From Bacteroidota bacterium (lineage in GTDB: Bacteria > Bacteroidota > Bacteroidia > Sphingobacteriales > Sphingobacteriaceae), in NCBI GenBank assembly GCA_029851965.1, contig JARKUW010000004.1, forward strand, positions 1 through 33,891: DNA of 33,891 nucleotides, written 5' to 3'. Position numbers and translations under genes: made by a program. The notes under the pieces were generated by a model. It had not been told where the DNA came from. It did no database searches and was given only the letters and a program-made list of their open reading frames with translations. How positions within the stretch are numbered: the stretch's first letter is position 1; the number at the start of each line of letters is the position of its first letter. Positions 17,142 through 26,981 of this stretch are shown in pieces.

Positions 17142-17927
17142 ATGAGTTTGGTTAGGGCGAAGAAACATTTAGGTCAACATTTTTTAACTGATAAAAAAAT
17201 CGCTGCCCGGATTGTTGATGGGCTGAAACATACCGACCAATATACCCAGGTACTGGAAGTTGGGCCGGGTATGGGAATCCTGTCCGACATACTGCTGGAG
17301 CGGGAAGATCTGGAGACCTATATGATTGATATCGACCGGGAATCCTATTTATTTCTACAGCAGAAATATCCCCAGCTGGGTGAACGCCTGATTCTAGGCG
17401 ACTTCCTTGCCCTGGATCTCGCTACTATCTTTCCGGGTAAGTTTTCCATCATTGGCAACTTTCCTTACAACATTTCCTCCCAGATTCTTTTTAAAGTATT
17501 GGAACACCGCGACCGTGTCGTCGAGATGGTGGGTATGTTCCAGAAGGAAGTAGCCGAGCGCTGTGCCTCTAAAGCCGGAACGAAAGACTATGGCATCCTG
17601 AGTGTCCTCATCCAGGCCTATTATAATATAGAGTACCTCTTTACCGTGAAGCCGGGCACTTTCAACCCGCCGCCCAAAGTAAACTCTGGTGTGATCCGCC
17701 TGAGCAGAAACCAGACGGAAACGCTGCCCTGCGACGAAAAGCTTTTCTGGCGGGTAGTCAAAGGTGGATTTAACCAGCGGAGGAAGACCTTACGGAATGC
17801 CTTGTCAGGCACGGTCCCTAAGGACAAGATGGACGACCACATGTTTTTTGATAAACGTGCGGAACAACTCACTGTAGATGATTTTATCGCTTTAACTCAA
17901 CATCTAACTTTTTTGACGCAACAGTAA
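17142..17927 (+). CDS. rsmA: 16S rRNA (adenine1518/1519-N6)-dimethyltransferase
   Basis: The 261-residue KsgA/RsmA enzyme dimethylates two adjacent adenines in the 3' hairpin of 16S rRNA. The sequence shows 'KKHLGQHFLTDKKIA' (family signature), the SAM motif EVGPGMGILS (residues 39-48) and the catalytic NFPY (106-109; NLPY in many homologues). The start is an ATG with no clear Shine-Dalgarno. The gene is followed by a 123-nt gap with a GC-rich hairpin and then a dehydrogenase in the same direction. Confidence 0.96.
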   Translation: MSLVRAKKHLGQHFLTDKKIAARIVDGLKHTDQYTQVLEVGPGMGILSDILLEREDLETYMIDIDRESYLFLQQKYPQLGERLILGDFLALDLATIFPGKFSIIGNFPYNISSQILFKVLEHRDRVVEMVGMFQKEVAERCASKAGTKDYGILSVLIQAYYNIEYLFTVKPGTFNPPPKVNSGVIRLSRNQTETLPCDEKLFWRVVKGGFNQRRKTLRNALSGTVPKDKMDDHMFFDKRAEQLTVDDFIALTQHLTFLTQQ

Positions 17928-17960
17928 CAACTCTGTGCTTACGCAATGCCTCGGTTGGTG

Positions 17961-17991
17961 CCCTGCGCCGCTAAACCGGCAGAAAGCAGGG
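17961..17991 (+). other. GC-rich hairpin between rsmA and the dehydrogenase gene
   Basis: CCCTGC (17961-17966) pairs with GCAGGG (17986-17991). An inner stem GCCG / CGGC (17967-17970 and 17977-17980) continues it, with a 5-nt bulge AGAAA. There is no T-run after it, so it is not a standard terminator. It may slow read-through or protect the 3' end of the rsmA mRNA. Confidence 0.3.
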
Positions 17992-18021
17992 TGTTAGTTA
18001 AAGTCGCAGAAATATTGATCT

Positions 18022-18044
18022 GAAATTGCAAGAGCTTTAATTTG
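18022..18044 (+). promoter_or_regulatory. Candidate promoter of the 2-hydroxyacid dehydrogenase gene
   Basis: A near-consensus -7 TTAATTTG (18037-18044) is preceded, after about 20 nt, by a TTG in the -33 position. It ends 6 nt before the ATG at 18051, so the mRNA would have almost no leader. Confidence 0.35.
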
Positions 18045-18050
18045 ATAATC

Positions 18051-18986
18051 ATGAACAACAAAATTCTTATCGTAGATGACCTTCATCCGGCCTTTAAGGA
18101 AAAGGCAGTAACACTTGGATACGAAGTTGACGACCGCCCGCTGATCACCAGAGCGGAAACCCTGGACATCATCTCGCAATATTCCGGAATCGCCGTAAGA
18201 ACCAAATTCCTGATCGACAAAGAAGTGCTTGATGCCGGAAGCAGCCTGACCTTCGTGGCCAGGGCAGGTGCAGGGCTGGACAATATCGATGTCGCCTATG
18301 CAGAATCTAAAAGTATAGCCCTCCTGAATGCACCCGAAGGAAACTGTGACGCCGTCGGTGAACATGCCGTAGGCATGCTGCTGAGCCTGGCGAATAACTT
18401 CCGCCGCGCAGATCAGCAGATCCGCAATGGCGTTTGGGACCGTGAAGGAAACCGTGGCTGGGAACTAAAAGGGAAAACAGTTGGCATCATTGGCTACGGC
18501 TTTATGGGGCAGAGCTTCGCTCGTAAGCTTTCTGGCTTCGGGGTGAAGGTAATTGCCTACGATAAATACAAAACAGGCTTCTCCGACAGCTTCGCTGCGG
18601 AAGTCAGCATGGAGGAAATCGTTAAACACAGTGATGTGCTGAGTCTGCATATTCCCCTGACCGCGGAAACACGGCAAATGGTTGATGAAGAATACCTGTA
18701 TCACTTTCGTAAGCCAATTTTCTTTCTGAACACCGCACGTGGCGAGGTGGTTAATACACAATCGGTCTTAGATGCAATTTCAAGTGGTAAGATCATGGGC
18801 GCAGGGCTCGATGTCCTCGAGGCTGAAAAGTTCCCGAAGCTTGGCGAACAGGCATGGTATGGAGACCTGATTGCATCTGGCAAAGTGCTTCTTACCCCTC
18901 ATGTGGCTGGCTGGACATTCGATTCCTATCGGAAGATCTCGGAAGTACTTGCGGATAAACTGGAAGCACTGGCGGAAAGCCGGTAA
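18051..18986 (+). CDS. D-isomer-specific 2-hydroxyacid dehydrogenase (phosphoglycerate dehydrogenase-like)
   Basis: The 311-residue protein has the NAD-binding loop GYGFMG (148-153) and the catalytic set Arg230 (NTARGE), a Glu in 'GLDVLEAEK' (257 or 259) and His284 (TPHVAGW). This is the core of the SerA/2-hydroxyacid dehydrogenase family. The length matches short forms without the ACT domain of long SerA. The substrate could be 3-phosphoglycerate or another 2-hydroxyacid; no serC lies next to it, so I leave the symbol empty. I use the ATG at 18051 rather than the TTG three codons upstream, which overlaps the -7 promoter element. Core genes stop here; the next 2.9 kb is accessory. Confidence 0.88.
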   Translation: MNNKILIVDDLHPAFKEKAVTLGYEVDDRPLITRAETLDIISQYSGIAVRTKFLIDKEVLDAGSSLTFVARAGAGLDNIDVAYAESKSIALLNAPEGNCDAVGEHAVGMLLSLANNFRRADQQIRNGVWDREGNRGWELKGKTVGIIGYGFMGQSFARKLSGFGVKVIAYDKYKTGFSDSFAAEVSMEEIVKHSDVLSLHIPLTAETRQMVDEEYLYHFRKPIFFLNTARGEVVNTQSVLDAISSGKIMGAGLDVLEAEKFPKLGEQAWYGDLIASGKVLLTPHVAGWTFDSYRKISEVLADKLEALAESR

Positions 18987-19094
18987 ACAAACACCTGAAT
19001 AGACGTCATCCTCAAAGCGTATTAAGTATCTCCGTCCATATCCGATCCATCCTGCACCGATGCCTTATACCGCTGTTCACTCCGCGCGAGTGCC

Positions 19095-19510
19095 ATTTTA
19101 TCGAAAAGTAAGTATCGTAAGGATCTTAATGGCATTGGGGCGAAAAAATAGAGCTGGAATTTGTACCGCGCGCCTTACATACCACTACTTGCCAAATTCC
19201 AGAAGATGAGTTTATTCAGTTCGAAGAAGAGGATTTTCCTGTTGACTGGAAAGCAATTCCAAGTGCTTCATCTACCAAAGACTTCGGTTCGTTTTATATG
19301 AATGATCCTGATGTTCTGGGCATTCGGATCCCCTCAATCCTAATTCCTGAAGAATTCAATTACCTGATTAATCCAAATTCTATACATATCTTTAAAGTTA
19401 ATATCCTAGAGGCCAAAGATTTTGTATTTGATGTACGCGTGAAGTGCTTGTTAAACCGGCTTGACAAGGTTAAGAATCAATGCGAATCTGAATGGATTGA
19501 AATGGTATAA
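19095..19510 (+). pseudogene. Broken RES-domain (toxin-type) gene
   Basis: The 3' part (frame of 19298-19510, open back to about 19142) encodes a typical RES C-terminal half: 'FEEEDFPVDWKAIPSAS', 'DFGSFYMND', 'GIRIPSILIPEEFNYLINP' and a final 'FVFDVRVK'. In another frame, 19095-19148 encodes 'SKYRKDLNGIGAKK', the RES N-terminal motif, ending in a stop at 19149. The central part (GGRWN and LA-LE segments) is missing or unreadable. This looks like a gene broken by a frameshift and an internal deletion. Intact RES proteins are NAD-degrading or ADP-ribosylating toxins paired with a Xre/DUF2384 antitoxin; no antitoxin is seen in the ~110 bp upstream. The rest of 18987-19675 shows no other recognisable coding. 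Confidence 0.65.
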
Positions 19511-19675
19511 AGTAGCAGGCCGGATTGTAATTTCTGAGAAACTTAACGATTATAACACATTTAAAAACCAAATAAGCTTGTGGCTAAGCCACTTAATGGG
19601 ACTAAGAAAAGCGGCAACCAGTTACTTGCGGAGCTACCTCCCTTATCTGTTGTGGAACTTGAATTATTAAAGAAA

Positions 19676-21652
19676 ATGAAAATTAACTGGAGAATATACG
19701 CTGCTTCTGCTGCTTTCCTGCTGTCCAGCTCCTCGCTGGTATTTGCACAGGATCAGAAGATGTTTGTAATAAAAGCGAATGAAGTAAAGGCAAAGGTGTC
19801 ACCTACCATGTGGGGTCTGTTTTTCGAAGACATAAACTACGGCGCTGATGGTGGCCTATATGCAGAACTGGTATTAAACCGGTCTTTTGAACTTGATGTG
19901 CCAATGATGGGCTGGAAGGAAAAGAAAGATGGTAAGGTTGAAGGCAGCTACCTGATGTTAAATCGTGGAAACGTAAATCCGGCAAACCGAAGATACATCA
20001 AACTCGAGTCGAGTACCGGAAATTATGGGATTTCTAATGTTGGTTTCCGCGGTATGGGAATCAAGAAGGACCGTCAATACAACTTCTCGATCCTGGCACG
20101 TCAGCATGAAGGAAGTTCAACGGGAATTCGTGTTGAACTGGTTGGCGACCAGGGTGTCATTGTTGGTTCTGGAATGATTCAGCCAGATAGTAAGGAATGG
20201 AAGCGTTACACGGTAAGTTTTATCGCAAAGGACCAGGTTGAGAAAGCACGACTTGATGTTTTGCTTGATGGTGAAGGAGCAGTTGATCTGGACATGATTT
20301 CGCTATTTCCGAAGGATACATTTAAGGAACGGAAGAATGGATTACGCTCCGACATGGTGCAAATGTTGGCTGATATGAAACCCGGTTTTCTTCGCTTTCC
20401 AGGTGGATGTATTGTGGAGGGCAGGACCCTTGATGAGCGTTTTCAATGGAAGAAGACAATTGGGCCCTTAGAAGACCGGCAGACGATTATTAACCGTTGG
20501 AATGCAGAGTTTAAACACCGGCCTACACCGGACTATTTTCAATCTTTTGGCCTCGGCTTTTATGAATACTTCCAGTTGTGTGAGGATATCGGCGCCAAAC
20601 CTTTACCGATATTAAATGCAGGTATGGCCTGTCAGTTTAATACTGCGGAAGTTGTTCCGCTGGACCAGCTTGATCCATACATCCAGGATGCGCTTGATCT
20701 TATTGAGTTTGCAAATGGTTCGGCAACGTCTGAATGGGGAAAGAAAAGAGCAGAGATGGGACATCCGGCCCCATTTAACATGACCATGATTGGAATAGGT
20801 AACGAGAATTGGGGTCCGCAATACCTGGAAAGACTGGCGTTGTTTACCAAGGCACTCAAAGACGAATATCCGGACATCAGGATTGTAAACAGCTCTGGAA
20901 CGGATCCAAAGGGTGAACGTTTCGATTACCTCAATGATAATTTGAGAGCCCGTGGAGCAGATATCATCGATGAACATTATTATGGAAACCCGGGGTGGTT
21001 CTTGGAAAATGCAAGTCGCTACGATAATTACGACCGCAATGGGCCAAAGGTATTTGCCGGCGAATATGCTGCTCAAAGTGTGGGGATTGCAAGTCCTGAA
21101 AACAAGAACAGCTGGATCGGTGCTATGTCTGAAGCCGCATTTATGACTGGCCTGGAGCGCAATGCAGACGTTGTTGAAATGGCTTCTTACGGGCCACTGT
21201 TTGCTAATGCGGAAGCTTGGCAATGGACACCCGATCTGATCTGGGTAGATAATTTAAGAACTTACGGAACCGTGAATTATTATGTGCAGAAGCTCTTCTC
21301 TCTAAACAAGGGAACAGACGTGGTACCCGTACTGTCAGATAACCAGGTTGTGGCAGGAAAGGATGGCTATTATGCTTCAGCAACAATTGACCGGAACACC
21401 AATGAGCTCATCCTGAAGGTTGTGAATTCTTCAAAGATGACGCAGGAATGCGCGTTTAGGGTAGATGGTGCGCCGAAATTGAACAGCAAAGCAATGCTGA
21501 CGGTACTCAGTAGCACGGATCTGAAGGCAGAAAACACCTTTGACAAGCCTGATGCGGTTACTCCGAAAACAAACCAGGTTGCTGTAAAGAATAAGGTTGT
21601 TAAACTTACGCTAAACCCGTATTCCGTAAATATCATGCGCGTGAAAATGTAA
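19676..21652 (+). CDS. GH51 alpha-L-arabinofuranosidase, secreted
   Basis: About 658 residues. A signal peptide (MKINWRIY, hydrophobic run, cut near VFAQ) is followed by the GH51 N-terminal part 'SPTMWGLFFEDINYGADGG', a CBM-like jelly-roll insert (roughly 90-205), the (beta/alpha)8 catalytic domain and a C-terminal beta domain. The acid/base Glu is in GIGNENWGP (residue 377) and the nucleophile Glu in FAGEYAAQ (463). It removes terminal arabinofuranosyl units from arabinan or arabinoxylan in the periplasm. The ATG at 19676 is chosen because it opens the signal peptide; an in-frame start at 19580 would put 32 hydrophilic residues before it. It is flanked by a broken RES gene and a GH43 remnant, so it may be the survivor of a larger polysaccharide locus. 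Confidence 0.93.
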   Translation: MKINWRIYAASAAFLLSSSSLVFAQDQKMFVIKANEVKAKVSPTMWGLFFEDINYGADGGLYAELVLNRSFELDVPMMGWKEKKDGKVEGSYLMLNRGNVNPANRRYIKLESSTGNYGISNVGFRGMGIKKDRQYNFSILARQHEGSSTGIRVELVGDQGVIVGSGMIQPDSKEWKRYTVSFIAKDQVEKARLDVLLDGEGAVDLDMISLFPKDTFKERKNGLRSDMVQMLADMKPGFLRFPGGCIVEGRTLDERFQWKKTIGPLEDRQTIINRWNAEFKHRPTPDYFQSFGLGFYEYFQLCEDIGAKPLPILNAGMACQFNTAEVVPLDQLDPYIQDALDLIEFANGSATSEWGKKRAEMGHPAPFNMTMIGIGNENWGPQYLERLALFTKALKDEYPDIRIVNSSGTDPKGERFDYLNDNLRARGADIIDEHYYGNPGWFLENASRYDNYDRNGPKVFAGEYAAQSVGIASPENKNSWIGAMSEAAFMTGLERNADVVEMASYGPLFANAEAWQWTPDLIWVDNLRTYGTVNYYVQKLFSLNKGTDVVPVLSDNQVVAGKDGYYASATIDRNTNELILKVVNSSKMTQECAFRVDGAPKLNSKAMLTVLSSTDLKAENTFDKPDAVTPKTNQVAVKNKVVKLTLNPYSVNIMRVKM

Positions 21653-23850
<2,198 letters not shown>

Positions 23851-23923
23851 GTCAGTTGTTTACTGTAGTTTTTAAATTTATTGCGGCTAAAACTACAGAT
23901 TAAAATCCAAAAGACATGAAAAC

Positions 23924-23945
23924 GGCGTTTAAAGGCGTTTAAACG
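23924..23945. repeat. Tandem 10-bp repeat ending in a palindrome
   Basis: GGCGTTTAAA occurs twice in tandem (23924-23933, 23934-23943), and its end forms the perfect palindrome CGTTTAAACG (23936-23945). It lies in the divergent control region of the M1 peptidase and greA. A one-turn spacing and a palindrome fit a protein-binding site, but no regulator is known. Confidence 0.4.
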
Positions 23946-23972
23946 ATTGTGTATGCAATTGACCCGAAAATA

Positions 23973-24004
23973 TTTGCTTTTGTACCATGCTTCCGTTATC
24001 TTCG
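23973..24004 (+). promoter_or_regulatory. Promoter of greA
   Basis: TTTG (23973-23976), a 20-nt spacer and TATCTTCG (23997-24004, one mismatch to TAnnTTTG) form a near-consensus Bacteroidota promoter. The start of transcription is expected near 24008, about 80 nt before the greA ATG and just before the hairpin at 24017. Confidence 0.5.
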
Positions 24005-24016
24005 TTTTAATTGAAG

Positions 24017-24062
24017 CAAGACTATGTAGGCGAAAAGCCGATGTAGTCTTGTTTGTTTTTTA
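24017..24062 (+). terminator. Terminator-like hairpin in the greA leader
   Basis: CAAGACTA (24017-24024) pairs with TAGTCTTG (24044-24051). The stem continues through three pairs (two of them wobble), a mismatch and GGC/GCC around a GAAAA loop, and is followed by TTTGTTTTTT. It has the form of an intrinsic terminator on the plus strand only. No plus-strand gene lies before it for over 2 kb, so the transcript it would stop is the one entering greA. Confidence 0.7.
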
Positions 24063-24088
24063 GAGGATTTTTAAAAATAAATTGAGCT

Positions 24089-24562
24089 ATGACAGAGGTG
24101 ACTTATTATACCCAGGATGGTTTAGAGAAACTAAAGCAGGAAGTACAGTATTTGAAGACGAAAGGGAGGCAGTTGATTTCTAAACAAATAGCTGAAGCAA
24201 GAGATAAAGGTGATCTTTCTGAAAACGCAGAGTACGATGCGGCGAAGGAGGCACAGGGATTGCATGAGGCGAAGATATCCAAGTTGGAGGCAACGCTATC
24301 CACTGCCCGCCTTATTGATGAGTCTAAATTAGATACGTCTAAGGTGTTGGCATTATCTATCGTTAAGATCAAAAATGTAAAAAACGGTGCAACGATGACC
24401 TACCAGCTGGTTGCGGAAACGGAAGCGGATTTGAAGACAGGAAAGATTTCTGTTAAATCACCGATCGCACAGGGATTGTTGGGGAAATCAGTTGGCGACC
24501 GGACGGAGATCCAGGTTCCGGCAGGAAAAATGGAATTTGAAGTGTTAGAAATCAGCAGGTAA
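24089..24562 (+). CDS. greA: Transcription elongation factor GreA
   Basis: The 157-residue protein shows the GreA pattern. An N-terminal antiparallel coiled coil contains 'EARDKGDLSENAEYDAAKEAQ', whose acidic tip (D and E residues) reaches into the RNA polymerase active site. A C-terminal FKBP-like domain ends 'PAGKMEFEVLEI' and contains 'SPIAQGLLGKSVGD'. GreA stimulates transcript cleavage by backtracked polymerase. It is followed after 10 nt by the HIT protein gene and preceded by a terminator-like leader hairpin. Confidence 0.97.
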   Translation: MTEVTYYTQDGLEKLKQEVQYLKTKGRQLISKQIAEARDKGDLSENAEYDAAKEAQGLHEAKISKLEATLSTARLIDESKLDTSKVLALSIVKIKNVKNGATMTYQLVAETEADLKTGKISVKSPIAQGLLGKSVGDRTEIQVPAGKMEFEVLEISR

Positions 24563-24572
24563 ATAAATATAT

Positions 24573-24965
24573 ATGGCGAGTATCTTTTCAAAAATAGTAA
24601 GTGGCGAAATTCCAGCCCATGTCGTAGCCGAAACAACAGAGTTCCTGGCGTTTCTGGATGTTAATCCTTTAACGACGGGTCATGTTCTGGTGATACCAAA
24701 ACAAGAAATTGACTACATATTCGATATGGATGAGGAGAGCTATTTCGGTTTGACATTGTTCGCCAAGATTGTGGCAACCGCAATACGGAAAGCTTTTCCA
24801 TGTGTAAAGGTTGGGATGGCTGTTATTGGACTGGAAGTGCCCCATGTACATATTCACCTGATTCCGATCAATACTATCGATGATATGAACTTTAGCAAAC
24901 CGAAGCTGCATCCGACAGACGAAGAGCTGGCGGCGGCGGCGGCAAGAATTAAAGCTGAGTTGTAA
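24573..24965 (+). CDS. HIT family nucleotide-binding hydrolase
   Basis: The 130-residue protein has the histidine triad HVHIHLIPI (His 91, 93, 95) and the N-terminal 'IFSKIVSGEIPAHVVAE' typical of Hint-like HIT proteins, which hydrolyse nucleoside phosphoramidates or dinucleotides. The substrate is not known from sequence. It is co-transcribed with greA (10-nt gap), an arrangement common in Bacteroidota. A strong terminator follows. Confidence 0.93.
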   Translation: MASIFSKIVSGEIPAHVVAETTEFLAFLDVNPLTTGHVLVIPKQEIDYIFDMDEESYFGLTLFAKIVATAIRKAFPCVKVGMAVIGLEVPHVHIHLIPINTIDDMNFSKPKLHPTDEELAAAAARIKAEL

Positions 24966-24987
24966 GATTATCCGACGGGATCCGTAG

Positions 24988-25035
24988 AAAGTCAGCAGCG
25001 AAAGATTTGTCTTTTGTTGCTGACTTTTTCTTTTA
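24988..25035 (+). terminator. Intrinsic terminator of greA-HIT
   Basis: An 18-bp stem pairs 24988-25005 with 25010-25027 (outer arms AAAGTCAGCA and TGCTGACTTT, loop TTTG, two G-T pairs) and is followed by TTCTTTT. It lies 22 nt past the HIT gene stop. The minus strand lacks a T-run, so it mainly serves the plus strand. Confidence 0.88.
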
Positions 25036-25062
25036 AGTACGTTTTGAATTCGTTTAAGTACG
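25032..25062. repeat. Pair of 10-bp direct repeats
   Basis: TTTAAGTACG occurs at 25032-25041 and 25053-25062, 21 bp apart, between the greA-HIT terminator and the mazG stop. The 21-bp spacing equals two helical turns. No function is evident. Confidence 0.35.
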
Positions 25063-25087
25063 CTATGAAGGTTTTGCCTATCGCGAC

Positions 25088-25414
25088 CTATTGTAGCTTG
25101 GGGTTATTCTTATGGCGGTCCGCATCGCGGATGCTTTTCTTTACGAGGTTCTTTTCCAGTGCTTCTGTAAGGTTTATTCCCGTTTGGTTGGCCAGGCAGA
25201 TGAGCACAAACATTACATCCGCCATCTCTTCGCCAAGGTCTACCTGCTCATCGCTTTTCTTGAACGACTGCTCTCCGTATTTTCGGGACATGATCCGGGC
25301 AACTTCGCCAACTTCCTCCATCAGGATGGCGGTATTCGTCAGCTCATTAAAGTAGCGCACGCCAGTTGTGGTGATCCATTTGTCGACAAGGTCCTGGGCT
25401 TCCTGTATGGTCAT
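25088..25414 (-). CDS. MazG-like nucleotide pyrophosphohydrolase
   Basis: The 108-residue single-domain MazG/all-alpha NTP pyrophosphohydrolase has the metal-binding helices 'MEEVGEVAR' and 'DLGEEMADVMFVLICLA' (E-E...E-xx-D pattern). Such enzymes remove pyrophosphate from non-canonical or excess nucleotides; the exact substrate is unknown. It begins 2 nt after the dtd stop and is the last gene of an rsgA-dtd-mazG operon. Confidence 0.9.
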   Translation of the reverse strand: MTIQEAQDLVDKWITTTGVRYFNELTNTAILMEEVGEVARIMSRKYGEQSFKKSDEQVDLGEEMADVMFVLICLANQTGINLTEALEKNLVKKSIRDADRHKNNPKLQ

Positions 25415-25416
25415 AA

Positions 25417-25869
25417 TTATTCTTTGTTTTTGGTATCGATGACAATGGTTACCGGACCATCGTTGAGCAAACTAATCTTCATGTCGGCACCAAAGACACC
25501 GGTTTGAACTTCTTTATTGAGAAGTGTAGATAGTTTTCTGATCATTTCCTCGTAAAGCGGAATGGCCTTTTCCGGGCGTGCAGCCCTGGTGAATCCAGGC
25601 CGGTTGCCTTTTTTCGTCGCGGCAAACAAGGTAAACTGACTGATCAGCAGGATATTTCCATCCACGTCTGCCAGCGATTTATTCATCAGGTCGTTCTCAT
25701 CACTGAAAATGCGTATGCCGGCAATCTTTTGGGCGAGCCAGTTCAGGTCTTCAGCTTCATCGGCATCCTCAATGCCCAGCAGCACCAGCAATCCCAGCTT
25801 GATCTCGCCGGTAACCTGATCGTCTACCCTGCAGCTGGCCTGCGTTACCCTTTGTATAACTGCCCTCAT
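25417..25869 (-). CDS. dtd: D-aminoacyl-tRNA deacylase
   Basis: The 150-residue protein starts 'MRAVIQRVTQASCRVDD' and has the two DTD motifs: SQFTL (residues 77-81) and NRPGF (89-93, the cross-subunit Gly-cisPro). It hydrolyses D-amino acids (and glycine mischarged on tRNA-Ala) from tRNA as a homodimer. It is 3 nt downstream of rsgA and 2 nt upstream of mazG, so these three genes form one transcript. Confidence 0.97.
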   Translation of the reverse strand: MRAVIQRVTQASCRVDDQVTGEIKLGLLVLLGIEDADEAEDLNWLAQKIAGIRIFSDENDLMNKSLADVDGNILLISQFTLFAATKKGNRPGFTRAARPEKAIPLYEEMIRKLSTLLNKEVQTGVFGADMKISLLNDGPVTIVIDTKNKE

Positions 25870-25872
25870 ACG

Positions 25873-26793
25873 TTAAGCCCTTGTTTCATTTCCATGGAAG
25901 ATACTTAAGTAACTTTCATAGCGGCTGATCTCGATTTCACCGTTCTCAACAGCTTTCAAGACCGCGCAGCCCGGTTCATTCACGTGCCTGCAGTTGTGAA
26001 ATTTACAGCCATGCATATAGTCTCTGATCTCCCTGAAGTAGTGTCCGAGTTCTTCCGGGCGGATGTCGAAGATGCCCAGCTCCCGGATGCCCGGTGTATC
26101 GATCAGATAGCCGCCAAACGGAAGCGTATGCATTTCCGCAAAGGTGGTGGTATGCTGTCCTTTGTCGCTGGATTCAGAAACTTCGCCTGTCTTGATATCC
26201 CTGCCGGGGAGCAGCACGTTAATCAAACTTGATTTCCCCACACCGGAGTGGCCGGAGAATAACGTCGTTTTCCCTTTTAACAGATCCTCCAGCTGCTGCA
26301 TATTGGTGCCTTCAAGGGCGGAAACTGCATAGCACGGATATCCGATCTTTTCATAGATCGCTTTGTAGTCGTCCAGAACCTCCAGCCCGGCTTCATTGAA
26401 AAGGTCCAGTTTGTTAAATATTAAAGTAGAAGGAATACGGTAAGCCTCTGCCGTGGCCAGGAACCGGTCTATAAATCCCAGGGAGGTACGTGGTGAAACC
26501 AACGTGACCACCAAAAAAGCCTGATCTAAATTCGCCGCAATGATCTGTGCCTGTTTGGAAAGGTTTATCGACTTGCGAATGATGTAATTCTTGCGTTCGT
26601 GTAAGGTGTCAATTATGCCGTTACCGGAGTTTGGCTCCATCTCGAAGTTCACCAGGTCGCCTACGGCAATCGGATTGGTGGTTTGTATGCCTTTGATCCT
26701 GAACTTACCTTTTATTCTGCAATCATAGTTAAGGCCGTCCTCTGCGTGTACCTGATACCAGCTTCCCGTTGATTTGATAACTAATCCCTGCAT
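25873..26793 (-). CDS. rsgA: Ribosome small subunit-dependent GTPase RsgA
   Basis: The 306-residue circularly permuted GTPase has an N-terminal OB-fold (to about 65), G4 NKLD (127-130) before G1 GHSGVGKSS (181-189), G3 DTPG, and a C-terminal zinc site (Cys263, Cys268, His270, Cys276). It helps late 30S subunit maturation. The start ATG at 26793 gives the normal 'MQGLVIKSTGSWY'. It is divergent from the thr leader; a -7-like TACCTTTA lies 8 nt upstream of the ATG but without a convincing -33. Confidence 0.97.
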   Translation of the reverse strand: MQGLVIKSTGSWYQVHAEDGLNYDCRIKGKFRIKGIQTTNPIAVGDLVNFEMEPNSGNGIIDTLHERKNYIIRKSINLSKQAQIIAANLDQAFLVVTLVSPRTSLGFIDRFLATAEAYRIPSTLIFNKLDLFNEAGLEVLDDYKAIYEKIGYPCYAVSALEGTNMQQLEDLLKGKTTLFSGHSGVGKSSLINVLLPGRDIKTGEVSESSDKGQHTTTFAEMHTLPFGGYLIDTPGIRELGIFDIRPEELGHYFREIRDYMHGCKFHNCRHVNEPGCAVLKAVENGEIEISRYESYLSIFHGNETRA

Positions 26794-26851
26794 ATATGTG
26801 GTAAAGGTAACAAAATGATAATTATTCAGTTTTTAAAAATGTTTAGAATGA

Positions 26852-26878
26852 TTTGGTTTTATAAAAAATATAACTTTA
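26852..26878 (+). promoter_or_regulatory. Candidate promoter of the thr operon
   Basis: TAACTTTA (26871-26878) is one base off TAnnTTTG, and a TTTG lies at 26852-26855. The spacer is only 15 nt, shorter than usual, so the -33 assignment is uncertain. The implied start near 26882 fits a transcript that begins just before the leader peptide. Confidence 0.35.
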
Positions 26879-26912
26879 CTTTATGCCACGCACACATCGT
26901 GTACAAATTACA

Positions 26913-26981
26913 ATGAGCAACAATTCAATTATTACATCCATTATTATCACCACCGGCATAGCTCGGAGGGAGGTAAGCTAA
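26913..26981 (+). CDS. thr operon leader peptide (22 residues)
   Basis: This short open frame is rich in regulatory codons. Residues 6-14 read IITSIIITT; the whole peptide has six Ile and three Thr. Its end (ARREVS, codons CGG AGG GAG GTA) covers the antiterminator segment GGAGGGAGG (26965-26973). An in-frame ATG at 26883 could extend it by ten residues, but that lies at the expected transcription start. The role is that of a sensor: ribosomes stall at Ile/Thr codons when charged tRNA is scarce. The Ile content fits threonine being the precursor of isoleucine. The closest model is thrL of E. coli. Confidence 0.8.
   Translation: MSNNSIITSIIITTGIARREVS

Noticed and set aside
18042..18050. TTG three codons upstream as the start of the 2-hydroxyacid dehydrogenase
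   Set aside because: It is part of a -7-like promoter element, and the ATG at 18051 gives the normal N-terminus.
20612..21223. Minus-strand open frame (203 codons) opposite the GH51 gene
   Set aside because: It is antisense to the catalytic core of an intact enzyme gene and its translation has no domain or start signal.
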